Source of the DNA: Homarus americanus
Taxonomy: Eukaryota > Arthropoda > Malacostraca > Decapoda > Nephropidae
Direction: 5' to 3'
NCBI RefSeq assembly: GCF_018991925.1
Contig: NW_024755055.1
Span: 1,250,422 to 1,314,421, forward strand
DNA length: 64,000 bases
The notes beneath the pieces are model-generated. The model saw nothing but the letters and a program-made list of their open reading frames with translations, was not told where the DNA came from and did not search any database. Made by a program: the position numbers and the translations under genes. Shown piece by piece: positions 11,640 through 22,262 of the stretch (its first letter is position 1; each line of letters starts with the position of its first letter).

Positions 11640-11984
11640 GATAATGAGACTCAGGTGTAAGATGAGGGAGGTAATTGGAAGGATTTTTAAAGGGTTGAGG
11701 CAGGTGAGAGGGTGTTGAGGTGAAGGAAGGTGGGCCTGATCTTAGGTTAGGGTAAACGTGTAGTGCTGGACGGAACCTCACCGTCCAGCAAACAGTCACT
11801 CCTGGAAGCCTGGGGAAGGGGAGTCGTCAGCTGGAACCCTCCCTTTTCTCTCTAAAACGCGGCTTCCAGGCTCACCCGGTGCTCAATATGAAACCGACAT
11901 AACCAGAGGACATAGATCACCCCGAGGAACTGTGGCAGTGAGCTTATTTTCACCCCATATTGAACTGAGGAGGAATTTCGTGGC
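11640..11984. other. Unique spacer, nothing recognised
   Basis: Non-repetitive sequence of mixed composition with no splice-flanked open frame that I trust. Confidence 0.5.
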
Positions 11985-12595
11985 GTGTGTTGTGATGCTG
12001 TGAACCCGAGTCTCCCCGCCTCTGGTACTCACCCTGAGAGGCGATACATCTCGTTATTATTTCACAGCGGAGAGGAACCAAAGTCTACAGTTCACTATAC
12101 CCGGAAGGAGCCTTTACATACGCCTCCTAGACACGCCATTGATGAGACCAGGACTTATTTTTTTTTCTTAGAGAAGAGACGAAAGAAGTCGAGGAGTGAG
12201 CCATTGTGTGTGAGGGAGATGAGCGGTGTCTCTGTTTTAGCAGCCTGGCGGTGGTAGGTGAGGTGATAGACTTGGTGTGTGTGTGTGTGTTTGGTGTTCT
12301 TGGTGTTTTATCTTCCTCTTTGTGTAGACCTACTAGTGTGTGTGTGTCTGTGTGTGTGTGTATAATTTTTGTGTGTGGAGGGAGCAGACAGTGCACACAC
12401 ACACACACACACAGCAACAACAATCCGGCTGCACATGCTCCGGCCAGCCTGATGAGGATGCTGTAGGAGCGTCAGGCTGTGAAGGAAGTTGTCAGCTGAT
12501 CTCTGGCTTGCTGGGGGGGGCGGAGGACGCTAGCCGGGGCGGGCGGGAGTGCCGACAGTGCCATAACAGTGCCAAATAAGTAGTGAGGCTGCACC
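11985..12595 (+). promoter_or_regulatory. Presumed 5' leader region with uORF
   Basis: Mostly unique sequence leading to the ATG at 12596. It contains a short upstream open frame with its own ATG (12219-12257, 12 codons, protein MSGVSVLAAWRW). That frame ends exactly at a GTAGGTGAGG that could also act as a splice donor, so part of this leader may be intronic. Small GT and AC microsatellites lie at 12276-12290, 12335-12361 and 12394-12411. The in-frame stop TGA at 12584 precedes the main ATG. Confidence 0.4.
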
Positions 12596-12831
12596 ATGTT
12601 ACTGCAGTGTGTGGGCATGGGTGCTCTGGCGGAGGAGGAGGAGGAGGAAAGTAGTAGTGAAGGTGAGGGGCCGAGGCAGGTGGTGTGGCCTCGACCGACG
12701 ACCAGCTGCGGGTCTTGGCACTCCAGGGACCCCAGTGCCACCAGTGCCACCGCCAGCTCCTCCCCCAGCACGAGGATCCGACGCCTCAGGAAGACCACCT
12801 GCGACACGATCGATGAAAATAGTAACTTGGA
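12596..12831 (+). CDS. First coding exon, unidentified Ser/Glu-rich protein
   Basis: ATG at 12596 has A at -3 and an in-frame TGA 12 bases upstream, so it is the first usable start. The 236 bases encode 78 residues plus two bases. Near residues 10-25 is an acidic/serine block (AEEEEEESSSEGEG); then a Ser/Thr/Ala stretch (DPSATSATASSSPS), a basic RIRRLRK cluster, and the end TCDTIDENSNL. The exon ends GGA before GTAGGT (12832-12837), a good donor; reading through meets TAG at 12833. It ends in phase 2, which matches the next exon exactly: GA plus A gives Glu. I do not recognise the protein. No signal peptide or membrane segment is visible. A second in-frame ATG (Met8) could also be used. Confidence 0.65.
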
Positions 12832-12889
12832 GTAGGTCTTTATCCCGCTACCCTCACCTCTCCTCACCTCTCCTCACTGCCTCGCTTCT

Positions 12890-13835
12890 GCACCACCTGT
12901 CGCCTCCTCAATCACCTGTCATCTCATACCAGCCACCTGTCACACACTACCATCACCAACTGTCACACACTACCATCACCACCTGTCACACTACCATCAC
13001 CACCTGTCACACACTACCACCACCATCTGTCACACTACCATCACCACCTGTCACACTACCATCACCACCTGTCACACACTACCATCACCACCTGTCACAC
13101 TACCATCACCACCTGTCACACACCACCATCACCACCTGTCACACTACCATCACCACCTGTCACACTACCACCACCCGTCACACTACCACCACCTGGGTCA
13201 CACCACCACCACCACCTGTCACACTACCACCACCTGTCACATTACCATCACCGCCTGTCACACACTACCATCACCACCTGTCACGCCATCACCACCACCT
13301 GTCACACACTACCATCACCACCTGTCACACCATCACCACCACCTGTCACACACTACCATCACCACCTGTCACACCATCACCACCACCACCTGTCACACAC
13401 CACCACCACCACCTGTCACACACTCACCATCACCACCTGTCACACTACCATCACCACCTGTCACACACTACCATCACACATTGTCCCCACCTGTCACACA
13501 CACTACCATCACCACCTGTCACACACACTACCATCACCACCTGTCACACACTGTCACCACACTCTGTCACACACTGTCACCACCTGCCACACACTGTCAC
13601 ACACTACTATCACCACCTGTCACCACCTGTCACACATTGTCACCACTTGTCACACACTGTCACCACCTGTCACACACTACCATCACCACCTGTCACACAC
13701 TACCATCACCACCTGTCACACTACCATCACCACCTGTCACACACTACCATCACCACCTGTCACACACTACCATCACCACCTGTCACACACTGTCACCACC
13801 TGTCACACACTATCACCACCTGTCACACACTTAAA
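12890..13835. repeat. Minisatellite CACCTGTCACACACTACCAT
   Basis: About 42 copies of a 17-23-bp unit with core CACCTGTCACACACTACCAT plus CAC. Variants drop ACAC or swap CCACC for CATC. The His/Thr/Pro frame that runs through it from the first exon (419 codons) is an artefact of read-through past the donor in another frame. Confidence 0.95.
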
Positions 13836-13963
13836 ACCCTTACCTTTGCACTTCACTGTAGCACTTAAATTAACACCAATCTGAGGGCCTTGTGACACAG
13901 CACTTAACAACCTCACAGCTCCAATTGCCTCACCCTAGACAGCTGTTTGCACCGCCGCACGCG

Positions 13964-14040
13964 ATTGGCCAATTCGTGTGTCCAATGCCTGTGGCCTTTC
14001 GTTCTTCTGTTATAAAGGATCTGACTTTGTTATCAGATCC
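13964..14040 (+). promoter_or_regulatory. CCAAT/TATA-like cluster with hairpin
   Basis: ATTGGCCAAT (near 13966) is a palindromic CCAAT pair; another CCAAT follows at 13982. TATAAAG starts at 14011, and an exact 8-bp inverted repeat GGATCTGA (14017-14024) / TCAGATCC (14033-14040) follows. The order resembles a core promoter inside intron 1, but the TATA-to-initiator spacing (about 24) is short and no ATG-led exon follows. Confidence 0.25.
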
Positions 14041-14055
14041 AACATATTGTCTTGT

Positions 14056-14083
14056 GTGACCTGACCTGACCTGACCTGAATTG
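14056..14083. repeat. (TGACC)n pentamer tract
   Basis: Four to five TGACC copies, the complement of the GGTCA/GGTTA pentamers seen elsewhere in the window. Confidence 0.8.
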
Positions 14084-14099
14084 ACCTATAATTATCCAT

Positions 14100-14290
14100 T
14101 AGCTACACACCTGTAATCATCGTTCAATAGATTCATACCTGTAATTACCTACTAGCTACACACCTGTAATCATCTACCTACACACCTGTAATTATCTAGT
14201 TACACACCTGTACTCATTTCTAGCCACACACCTGTAATTATCCACTAGCTACACACCTGTAATTATCCACCAACTCCACACTTGTTTTCC
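14100..14290. repeat. Minisatellite CTACACACCTGTAATTATC
   Basis: Seven or eight degenerate units of 24-31 bp with core TAGCTACACACCTGTAATTA. Confidence 0.85.
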
Positions 14291-14321
14291 TTATCCACCA
14301 CTCTGGCATCCACTTAACCAC

Positions 14322-14902
14322 ACATCCACACCATCCATCCATCCACACCAACCCACACCATCCATCCATCTCAACCCACACCATCCATCCACAACAACCC
14401 ACACCATCCATCCACACCAACCCACACCATCCATCCACACCAACCCACACCATCCATCCACACCAACCCACACCATCCCATCCATCCATCTCAACCCCAC
14501 ACCATCCATCCACACCAACCCACACCATCCATCCATCCCAACCCACACCATCCATCCACCCACACCAACCCACACACCATCCATCCATCCACACACCAAC
14601 CCACACCATCCATCCATCCACAACAACCCACACCATCCATCCAACCCCACACCATCCATCCACACCAACCCACACCATCCACCCACCAACCCACACCATC
14701 CATCCATCCACACCAACCCACACCATCCACCCAACACCAACCCACACCATCCACCCACACCAACCCACACCATCCATCCATCCACACCAACCCACACCAT
14801 CCATCCATCCACACCAACCCCACACCATCCATCCACACCAACCCACACCATCCATCCACACCAACCCACACCATCCATCCACACCAACCCACACCATCCA
14901 TC
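14322..14902. repeat. Minisatellite CCATCCATCCACACCAACCC
   Basis: About 26 copies of a 19-27-bp unit, CACACCATCCATCCACACCA plus ACC. The minus strand is open in all frames as Trp/Gly/Val/Asp-rich peptides, an artefact. Confidence 0.95.
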
Positions 14903-14904
14903 CA

Positions 14905-15440
14905 GCGGCGTGTCAACTGTTCCCTCTCTACTCATCTTATCCATAATCCACCCCAACATGGTCTGCCACCCACCCAACACGCCACCCACCCAACACGCCA
15001 CCCTCGCCACCCACGCCACCCTCGCCACTCTCGACTCCCAACTTGCTTCATCCAACTCACCTACCCAATGTCTACTCATCCATCGATCTCATCCACCTCG
15101 TCCATCTCATCTACTCCATCCATCATTTAATCCACCTCATCTACACGTCATCCAACTCGATTCTAATTACCAAAATATACCTTACTAGCCACATCCACAC
15201 CTACTCATCCACATTACCTCACCCACATCACCTCACCCACACCCTCTTACCTCACTTTCTTGCCTTCCCTCACCTCTACCTCCCCTCACCCCTACCTCCC
15301 CTCCCCTCTACCTCCTCTCCCCTCCCCTCTCCCCTCACCCCTCCTTTCCACTTTTCTTTCCTCCCCTCACTATCTCACCCCTCCACCCCTTAGCCTCCCC
15401 TCTACCTCACCCCTCCCCTCTTCTCCCCTCACCCCTCCAC
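14905..15440. repeat. Degenerate C-rich repeats
   Basis: ACGCCACCCACCCAAC copies (14965-15030), then CATC-rich sequence, then CCCCTCACC/CTACCTCCCCT repeats from about 15219. Confidence 0.75.
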
Positions 15441-15570
15441 CAACCAGTCGTTATCTGTCGTTACGCTGAACTACCATTAAGCATTATTAGCAGAGAACTG
15501 AGTAACATGATAAAAAAAGATGATTCAAATTGAGTCCCTTTCTATAATTGCTGCTCTGGGGTGGGGGTGA

Positions 15571-15618
15571 AGGGACGTGTGAGGGGTGACGTGTGAGGGG
15601 TGACGTGTGAGGGGTGAC
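15571..15618. repeat. Short tandem GTGAGGGGTGACGT
   Basis: Just over three 15-bp copies, followed by unique sequence to about 16190. Confidence 0.85.
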
Positions 15619-16192
15619 GAGGAAGTAACATTGACGTGAGGGGGGGGGGGTACTGTAGCGTGACAGAGTAAATGAGGGTCAGATGTGCCGTGACTCGGGA
15701 ATGAATCTGTGTCACGTCGTTGCACCTTGACTCGCGTAGGTCAAGGAGAAACATAAACAAAACGGTGGGTCAAAGAATATATTTGTTTATTTGTTTATTT
15801 TCTTGTTTTTTTTTTGTCCCTTTTCTTTCAATGTCTTTGTTTTCTCTTCGTGTTTTCTTGTTTTTTCTTTATCTCGAATTGTTTATCCATATTTTTGTCT
15901 TTGTTATTGTTTGTGTTCTTGTAATTCAATATAGCCGCCTGGACCCATATTAACAGTGTTCCAATATGGCCGCACACTATCATAACATGTACCAAACACT
16001 ACAACAACTTCCAGCACCTTGTCGTTGTCAGCTATAAGGTGTAACTAGCACGGCGTGTCACTCGACCGTTAAGCTTATACGTGGTGTTGGCACTGGGCTT
16101 AACTACCTGGACATTAACAACCCATTAAGCAATTAGCGCCAGGTGAGGTTATGCACTTGGCACCTCTTATCTGGACACGGTGTTGGGGTGTA

Positions 16193-16380
16193 CCCTGATT
16201 TGTGGCGTGACACTGGTGGCATATGACACACCTGTGGTTATTGTGACACTCGATGTGGATTGTAACACCTAGAGGCACCTGTTTGTTGTGGTGTGACACT
16301 GGTGGCGTTTGACACACCTGTATGGGGGACTATGGCATTCTGACCCAACCTAACCCAACCCAACCTAACCCAACCCAGCA
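16193..16380. repeat. Duplicated segment and CCAAC/CTAAC tract
   Basis: A ~35-bp segment containing GTGTGACACTGGTGGC occurs near 16203 and again near 16292. It is followed by CTAACCCAACC pentamers at 16345-16378. Confidence 0.7.
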
Positions 16381-16658
16381 CACTGTTCCCCTGCCAAAAA
16401 TGCCTATCAACTTGTTACGTCAATTTAGGACTAATTCACGTTTTTAACTACTTGTATATGTGGGTATTGGTGCATGGTTTGTACAGGTTTTCTGCATGTC
16501 TCTCTCTCTCTCTGCATGTAAAGGTAAAATAAAACACATTTAATTATATATTTTTTCAATTCTCTGATGTAATTTGAATATTTCGTATTTAATTACCTGT
16601 TGAGTAATTAAGATGTGTTATTTGATTACCTGTAGTTATGTAATTTTCTCCTCATTAT

Positions 16659-16661
<3 letters not shown>

Positions 16662-16742
<81 letters not shown>
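16662..16742. repeat. (GT)n microsatellite, 80 bp
   Basis: Perfect GT run. Confidence 0.97.
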
Positions 16743-16745
<3 letters not shown>

Positions 16746-16864
16746 GCCCTTTGATAATTCCAGGCATTCTAGTCCAGTCCATACGTCACGCCCTTGGTAA
16801 TAAGCTAATGTGTTTTAAGACCCTTTTCACCTGCGTCTTGATATGGTAGGTGAGGAGGGGCTGA

Positions 16865-17184
16865 ATTTGGGGCCTGATCACCTGAAGATTAGCCCTCTTA
16901 GCTTTCACCTGAAGATTAGCCCCTTAGTTTTCACCTGAAGATTAGCCCCCGTAGCTTTCACCTGAAGATTAGCCCCTTAGCTTATTTCACCTGAAGATTA
17001 GCCCCTCTTAGCTTATTTCACCTGAAGATTAGCCCCCTTTAGCTTATTTCACCTGAAGATTAGTCCCCTTAGCTCATTTCACCGGAAGATTAGACCCCTT
17101 AGCTTATTTCACCTGAAGATTAACCCCCTTAGCTTATTTCACCTGGAGATTAACCCCCTTAGCATATTTCACCTGAAGATTAGT
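16865..17184. repeat. Minisatellite TTCACCTGAAGATTAGCCCC
   Basis: About eleven units of 24-31 bp with core CACCTGAAGATTAGCCCCTT; longer units add AGCTTATTT. It ends about 340 bp upstream of the exon 2 acceptor. Confidence 0.93.
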
Positions 17185-17522
17185 CAATCGCGTGCGCAAT
17201 CTTCAATTTTGGTCTGATTTTTCGCGATAGATGAGAATTGCTGAAATAGACGGATAGTTGAAATTGAATGCTAGTCTGGGTTCTGCTTGAAGGCATAAGC
17301 GAGTGTGACCTTTGTACCGCGAGGGGAAATGACCTTTTATGTGATGTAAATTGACCTTTGGTGGTGTTTTTTTCTTGATAAGGTGATAAAGAGTGTCTTG
17401 AATGACCCCTCCGTTCCTTTCCTGTTCCAGATGTGATATGTTGTGTATGGAATGATTTGTGTATAACCCCTTCCATCTATAACTTCCCTCCCACCTAACA
17501 CTCTCTCTCCTTCCTGTTCCAG

Positions 17523-17882
17523 ATGTGACGGGGACAGCGGGGTCTCAGGAGCGGCTTCAGACTCCGGCAGTAGCACCAGCAGTAGCCTAGCTAGTAGTCG
17601 CTCCAGTAGCCGTAAGAGTTCGGCCTCCAGCATTTGCTCCTCGAGGAAAAGCTCCACCTCCAGCTTCTGTTCGTCAAGGAAGAGCTCAGCCTCGAGTGTT
17701 GGGGGGGGCCCTCCCTCGCCCGACGCTGCCGCCGCCATGAGCGAGTCTGACTTGTCCCTCCAACACAACAACAACAACGACGACGCCACAACAACAACAA
17801 CAACAGCAGCAGCAGGAGTCACCAAGCCAGACCCGTCAGCTGATGATCTGAAGCTCCTGGCAGCCCTAGAGGAGGCCAACAG
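17523..17882 (+). CDS. Second coding exon, serine-rich segment
   Basis: Follows a strong acceptor (pyrimidine tract, TTCCAG) and ends AACAG before GTACGT, a strong donor. Its 360 bases keep one frame open, phase 2 at both ends. The order is: CDGDSGVSG; a Ser-rich stretch with three copies of SSRKSS (SSRKSSASSIC, SSRKSSTSSFC, SSRKSSASSV); GGGPPSPDAAAAM; then QHNNNNDDATTTTTTAAAG; and a helical end, ADDLKLLAALEEANR. The RKSS/RKSST motifs look like basophilic-kinase sites, which is inference. The last ~17 residues look like the start of a coiled coil or conserved domain that continues in the next exon. Codon usage here is GC-rich, unlike the flanking DNA. The family is not recognised; a cytoskeletal or scaffold protein is only a guess. 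Confidence 0.7.
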
Positions 17883-17890
17883 GTACGTGT

Positions 17891-17987
17891 CCTTCCTTCC
17901 TTCCTTCCTTCCTTCCTTCCTTCCTTCCTTCCTTCCTTCCTTCCTTCTTTCCTTCCTTCCTTCCTTCCTTCCTTCCTTCCTTCCTTC
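17891..17987. repeat. (TTCC)n microsatellite
   Basis: Starts eight bases after the exon 2 donor; one TTTC interruption. Confidence 0.97.
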
Positions 17988-18020
17988 TTCATCCCACGTA
18001 CCCAAAGCTTCAAACCTAAC

Positions 18021-18022
<2 letters not shown>

Positions 18023-18062
<40 letters not shown>

Positions 18063-18105
18063 CATTATCATTATATTAATTATCATCATCATCATCATCA
18101 CATCA
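18023..18105. repeat. (CT)n and (ATC)n tracts
   Basis: CT run 18023-18059 followed by ATT/ATC triplets to 18105. Confidence 0.9.
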
Positions 18106-18650
18106 TTATGCTTGTCTGTGTTCTCGAAGGCAATTTGAAAGTTTGTTACTACGACTTGTTAAAGACTTATTTTTTGGTATTATCGTCTCAAACTTTGGTG
18201 ATAAACTTTGTAAATATAAACTTTGGACTTTTGTCGCTACCAAACTCGGCCACCAATCAATCACCAGCAGTAGTAGTTTGGTTGATTTGGTCGTGATTGG
18301 TTGTTTAGTTGATTGGGAAGGAAGTAGAGAATATAGGATAAAGAAAAATAAAGACTGGAATAAAAACTAATTAATGATGAAAGAAAAAATGAAAGAAAAA
18401 TATGAAAAAAATCGGGATTCTTTTTTTTTTTTCATTCTTTTACTTTTTTTTTGGGGGATGAGGGGGGGATGAGGAGGGGGGGGTGGTGGAGGCAAGAAGT
18501 CTAACCTTTTCCCCAAAAATCTGGCCGCCCTGTAAGTAAAAAGTTTTGGCCATGGCCCGCCTCCCATGGCCAATCTGGAGGAAAAGTTTTCACCTTAAGA
18601 GTTTGACAAAATTCCATCTTTTTGTGTCGTAAAGTTTAATCAGGCAGTTT
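18106..18650. other. AT-rich unique intron sequence
   Basis: No exon seen. Includes a T run and a G-rich patch (18453-18490). Confidence 0.5.
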
Positions 18651-18705
18651 ACACACATACATACATACATACATACATACATACATACATACATACATAC
18701 ATACC
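18651..18705. repeat. (CATA)n microsatellite
   Basis: About 13 tetranucleotide copies. Confidence 0.95.
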
Positions 18706-18975
18706 CACAGTAGTAATTATGACTGAAAACTTAAGATTCAGGTGTTGTGTTGGGGGTAGGGGGTCCACCAGTTGACCCATCTGCTGAGTGACCCCCCATC
18801 CTCCTCCTCCGTGGTAAAAAATAGGTTATCGTGGGAATTTCCGCTCTGTTAGACAATGATCTTCGTGTTTCTCGACTGTGTTTCCTGTTGTGTGTGTGTG
18901 TGTGTGTGTCCACCTGTGTGTATGTGTGACCGTCCGTCCATCCACCCACCTGTGTGTCCGCTCATTCACCTAAAC

Positions 18976-19047
18976 TAAACTACCCTACCCTACCCTACCC
19001 TACCCTACTCCTATACCCTAACCTACCCTACCCTAACCTACCCTAAC
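18976..19047. repeat. CTACC/CTAACC pentamer tract
   Basis: CCTACCCTACC repeats with CTAACC variants; the complement is GGTAG/GGTTAG, related to the TTAGG-type tracts. Confidence 0.85.
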
Positions 19048-19144
19048 CGAGGACCATTTTAACACCAGTCATTTCATTTACGAGTTTTTATTATTTAATA
19101 TTGGTTGAATATTTTTGTTTCCTTTTATTGTCATCACATTAAAT

Positions 19145-19164
19145 ACACACACACACACACACAC

Positions 19165-19216
<52 letters not shown>
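19145..19216. repeat. (AC)n microsatellite with CATA core
   Basis: AC run interrupted by CATACATACATA. On the minus strand it forms a GT tail directly 3' of the tRNA-like element. Confidence 0.95.
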
Positions 19217-19219
<3 letters not shown>

Positions 19220-19312
19220 CGTTCTGTGCATAAACGTGGAATCGAACCAGCAACACTTAGGACGGGAGGTGAGCTTTGTTTCTACTCGTCCACCGCCCCC
19301 ACGTTGTCAGAT
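19217..19312 (-). mobile_element. tRNA-related SINE fragment with GT tail
   Basis: The minus strand reads GGTTCGATTCC at about 19245, an exact match to the RNA polymerase III B box (GGTTCGANTCC). About 45 bases upstream, TGGACGAGTAGA is a partial A-box match. No acceptor stem or full cloverleaf is visible, so this is a tRNA-derived SINE head and not a tRNA gene. The 3' side runs into the (GT)n tract, as SINE tails often do. Confidence 0.5.
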
Positions 19313-19594
19313 ATCTTTCCATTGTTATTTTCATTGGGACGATAACAGTTTACTTCATTTGGTTATTAATTTATAGTTATTTAATTGTTATCTTGTTCGT
19401 ATTTAAAATTTTTCGATGATATTAAATACGTATTATTATTTACTGTTATTATTTTAGTTGTTTAGTTGATATCATAGGCTATTGTTTTATTTGTTTTAAG
19501 GTAAGTTGTTTTTGTTTTGTATTTGTGATTTATTTTTTATTAGGTTTTTAGAGACGATGTTGTTATTGTTATTGTTAATGGTGTTATTCATAAT
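19313..19594. other. AT-rich unique sequence
   Basis: TTATTAT-rich, no gene seen. Confidence 0.5.
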
Positions 19595-19640
19595 GTTGTT
19601 GTTGTTGTTTGTTTGTTTGTTTGTTTGTTTGTTTGTTGTT
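19595..19640. repeat. (GTT)/(GTTT)n microsatellite
   Basis: GTT triplets passing into TTTG tetramers. Confidence 0.93.
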
Positions 19641-20164
19641 ATCTTCCTGGTCACGTAGGAGGATGGACCTGGAGTTGCTTTCCGTCCGTCCGTGCGCCAG
19701 TGTGGGCATTCGTGCGTTCGTGTTGTTGGAAGGGGTTATCTGGAGAGACTATTGTTGTAGTATTTACTGTACTACTACTACTACAACAACAACTTCTACC
19801 ACCACTACTACTACAACTACTACCACCCTACTACCACCCCTACCACAACTACCACACACACACACACACACTGTCCTTGCTGGGGATAATACCATATCAG
19901 TAATGCACTTTCCCCCCGTGGCCTGTCTGGGGCTGTGGTATGATGGTGACATGCACTCAGTGTGTTGGCTTGGCGGCGGTCCAGAGGTCACGTCCACTGG
20001 CACCAAGATTTTTATTCCATTTTTTCTTTTCTTTTTGTTTTTTGAGATTTTGAGTTTTTTTTTTGGTTTTGTCTTGTAATTTTTTTTAGTATTTTGTGTT
20101 TTGTGGTGGTTTTAAGTGGACGTATCTAGTTAATGATGACGTTTGATTTTGAGTAGCATAGTCC
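19641..20164. repeat. Mixed unique DNA and CTA/CCA triplets
   Basis: Imperfect CTA/CAA/CCA triplets at 19771-19850 and AC at 19853-19870. The unique part 19873-20010 is open on both strands but lacks matching splice signals, so no exon is called. Confidence 0.6.
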
Positions 20165-20395
20165 ACGATAGCTGGGTTTGTTTCTACGACCTACGATAGC
20201 TAAGCCCACGATACCCCCATCTACGATACCCCCACCTAGATACACCACACCTACGATACCCCCACCTACGATACCCCCATCTACGATACCCACACCTACG
20301 ATACTTACACACACCTGATACCCCACCTACGATACACACCTACGATACCTCCGTCCACCTACGATACTATACATTTTCATCTACGATACCCCCTT
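20165..20395. repeat. Minisatellite CTACGATACCCCCAC
   Basis: About 14 units of 15-17 bp (CACCTACGATACCCC). Confidence 0.92.
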
Positions 20396-20821
20396 CCCCC
20401 TCTCCAAAGCACACCCAATAATAATACCTCGAAGGAATTTAGTCGGGAGTTACCAGAATTGAAAGCGGTGGAATTTGGGACCATTTTCTCTCCAGTTTAA
20501 TTCTGTTAGGAGGAGAGTTAACCAGAGTTGGTCGCCCTGTGTAGGTTGGTGTGGTGGTATTGGTGGTCATGGTGTATGGTTTGGGGCGGTATTAGTGTTG
20601 TGTGGTCAGGTTCCTATAATACCATTTGGAGAGAGAGAGAGAGACTAGTAAAGTTCTCTCTCTTCTCTCCTCTTGATTAGAACAAGGTAGTGGGAGAGAC
20701 GTCTGGGGGGGAGGGGGGTGTCCCTACTGTATTTAGAACTAGAGGGAAGTGGGGAGGGGAATGGGGGGTGAAGGAGGGAGAGAGGAGGAGGGGAAGAAGG
20801 TGGTCTGGGAGAAGTCTGATA

Positions 20822-20861
<40 letters not shown>

Positions 20862-21077
20862 CATGATCCAAAAATTATATATAAAAAAGGCCTAATGGAA
20901 CTTCACTGTTTACAATGTCCCAAAAAATAAATCGCCTTTTTACAGTAAAGATAAAACATTGAGGCAACAGAGTCATATATATTGTGACCATTACTAGAGT
21001 ACATAGCTGTCCACGAGTCCATTTTGTATATTATTTTAATGGACTCAAACACGATATTGTTAGCACTCGTACTCATA
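20396..21077. other. Unique DNA with small microsatellites
   Basis: GA run near 20629-20644, G-rich patch 20704-20805 and (AC)n 20825-20860. No gene seen. Confidence 0.6.
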
Positions 21078-21362
21078 CTTACCTGTGTGTGGGTGTGTGG
21101 GGGGATGGGTGTGAGGTGTGTGGGGTGTGTGAGGGTGTGGGGGGATGGGTGTGAGGGTGTGTGGGTGTGGTGTGGGGATGGGTGTGAGGGTGTGTGGGTG
21201 TGTGGGGATGGGTGTGGGGGTGTGTGGGGTGTGGGGGTGTGGGGGATGGGTGTGAGGGTGTGTGTGGGTGTGGGGGTGTGGGGGGATGGGTGTGAGGGTG
21301 TGGGTGTGGGAGGATGGGTGTGAGGGTGTGGGGGTGGTGTGGGTGTGTGAGGTGGGAGGGTG
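21078..21362. repeat. Minisatellite GGGGATGGGTGTGAGGGTGT
   Basis: G/T-rich units of about 25-30 bp combining GGGGATGGGTGTGAGG with GTGTGGGTGT. Confidence 0.92.
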
Positions 21363-21427
21363 TATACACAATCACCAACAAATAGAGGAAACAAAGGTTA
21401 AAAGAATTCTGATAAGTGAAGGACAGG

Positions 21428-21697
21428 AAGAGTTAACTGAAGCATAAGTGACGTAAACTGAAGCACAGGTGACGTTAACTGAAGCACAAGTGACGTAAAC
21501 TGAAGCACAAGTGACGTAAACTGAAGCACAGGTGACGTAAACTGAAGCACAAGTGACGTAAACTGAAGCACAGGTGACGTAAACTGAAGCACAAGTGACG
21601 TAAACTGAAGCACAGGTGACGTAAACTGAAGCACAGGTGACGTAAACTGAAGCAGGTGACGTAAACTGAAGCACAAGTGGCATAACTTAAACACAAG
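21428..21697. repeat. 21-bp array with TGACGTAA
   Basis: About 13 copies of ACTGAAGCACAAGTGACGTA plus A. Copies alternate irregularly between CACAAG and CACAGG. Each good copy carries TGACGTAA, a bZIP-type sequence. Confidence 0.95.
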
Positions 21698-21789
21698 TAA
21701 AATAAACAGGTTAGACAATTATGAAACAGTTCTATCATTGGAATTAGTTGAGGAGTGTGATGACATGGGTGACCTACCCCAGATGTGAT

Positions 21790-22010
21790 AATGATGTAAC
21801 GAGGGACAGGGGCGTGGTGGGGGTGGTGGGGGAGGAGGGTGGGAGGTAATGGTTGGGAGGATGAGGAGGAGAGTCGGTATGGGGGTGTGGTGGGGGTGAT
21901 GAGGGAAGATGGGTAAGGGTAGTGGTGAGGGAGGGGGCGTGGTGGTGATGAGAGAATGTGTGTCAGGTAGAGGGCGTGGTGGTGATGGGGTGTGGTAGAG
22001 GCGTGGTGTT
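21790..22010. repeat. G-rich GTGGTGG/GGGAGG repeats
   Basis: Degenerate GGTGGGGGTGATGAGGG-like units. Confidence 0.8.
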
Positions 22011-22262
22011 GTGTACACGCCATGTTAACAGGTAGGCGTGGTGAGCTGTTGGGTCTTATTTCAGTCACTGTTTATTCCTTATTTTCCTTATTGTCTTATT
22101 ATTACCGAGAGAGAGGGGGTAATATTCCTCTTCAGCCAGGTAATATAGCTATAACAGGTATTAATTAAGCAGTGTATTACCTTTGGCCTCTCGCCTTCAT
22201 TACCTGCCCAGGTGTTTGCTTAATATATGACCATTTTATTAAACCTTTCCCCTTAAAGTCGA
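22011..22262. other. Unique spacer, nothing recognised
   Basis: No splice-flanked open frame found. Confidence 0.5.

Larger units (their letters stand above)
12832..17522 (+). other. Intron 1 (4.7 kb) of the Ser-rich gene
   Basis: Begins GTAGGT and ends with CTCTCTCCTTCCTGTTCCAG, a pyrimidine-rich consensus acceptor. It is dominated by tandem repeats listed separately. Unique islands at about 13840-14055, 15441-15560, 15626-16190 and 16381-16660 hold no convincing exon. Confidence 0.6.

Noticed and set aside
11985..12257. 90-codon plus frame upstream of exon 1
   Set aside because: No ATG at its start; the only in-frame ATG opens a 12-codon uORF. Kept as leader sequence.
12609..13868. 419-codon frame overlapping exon 1 and the CACCTGTCACAC array
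   Set aside because: Different frame from the spliced product, lies mostly in the intronic minisatellite.
14322..14902. CRISPR-like regular repeats
   Set aside because: No unique spacers; units are directly adjacent minisatellite copies in a eukaryotic setting. The same holds for the other arrays.
14238..15079. Minus-strand Trp/Gly-rich frames
   Set aside because: Product of the CCATCCATCCACACC array.
19217..19312. Functional tRNA gene on the minus strand
   Set aside because: B box is good but no acceptor stem or cloverleaf can be drawn; better explained as a SINE head.
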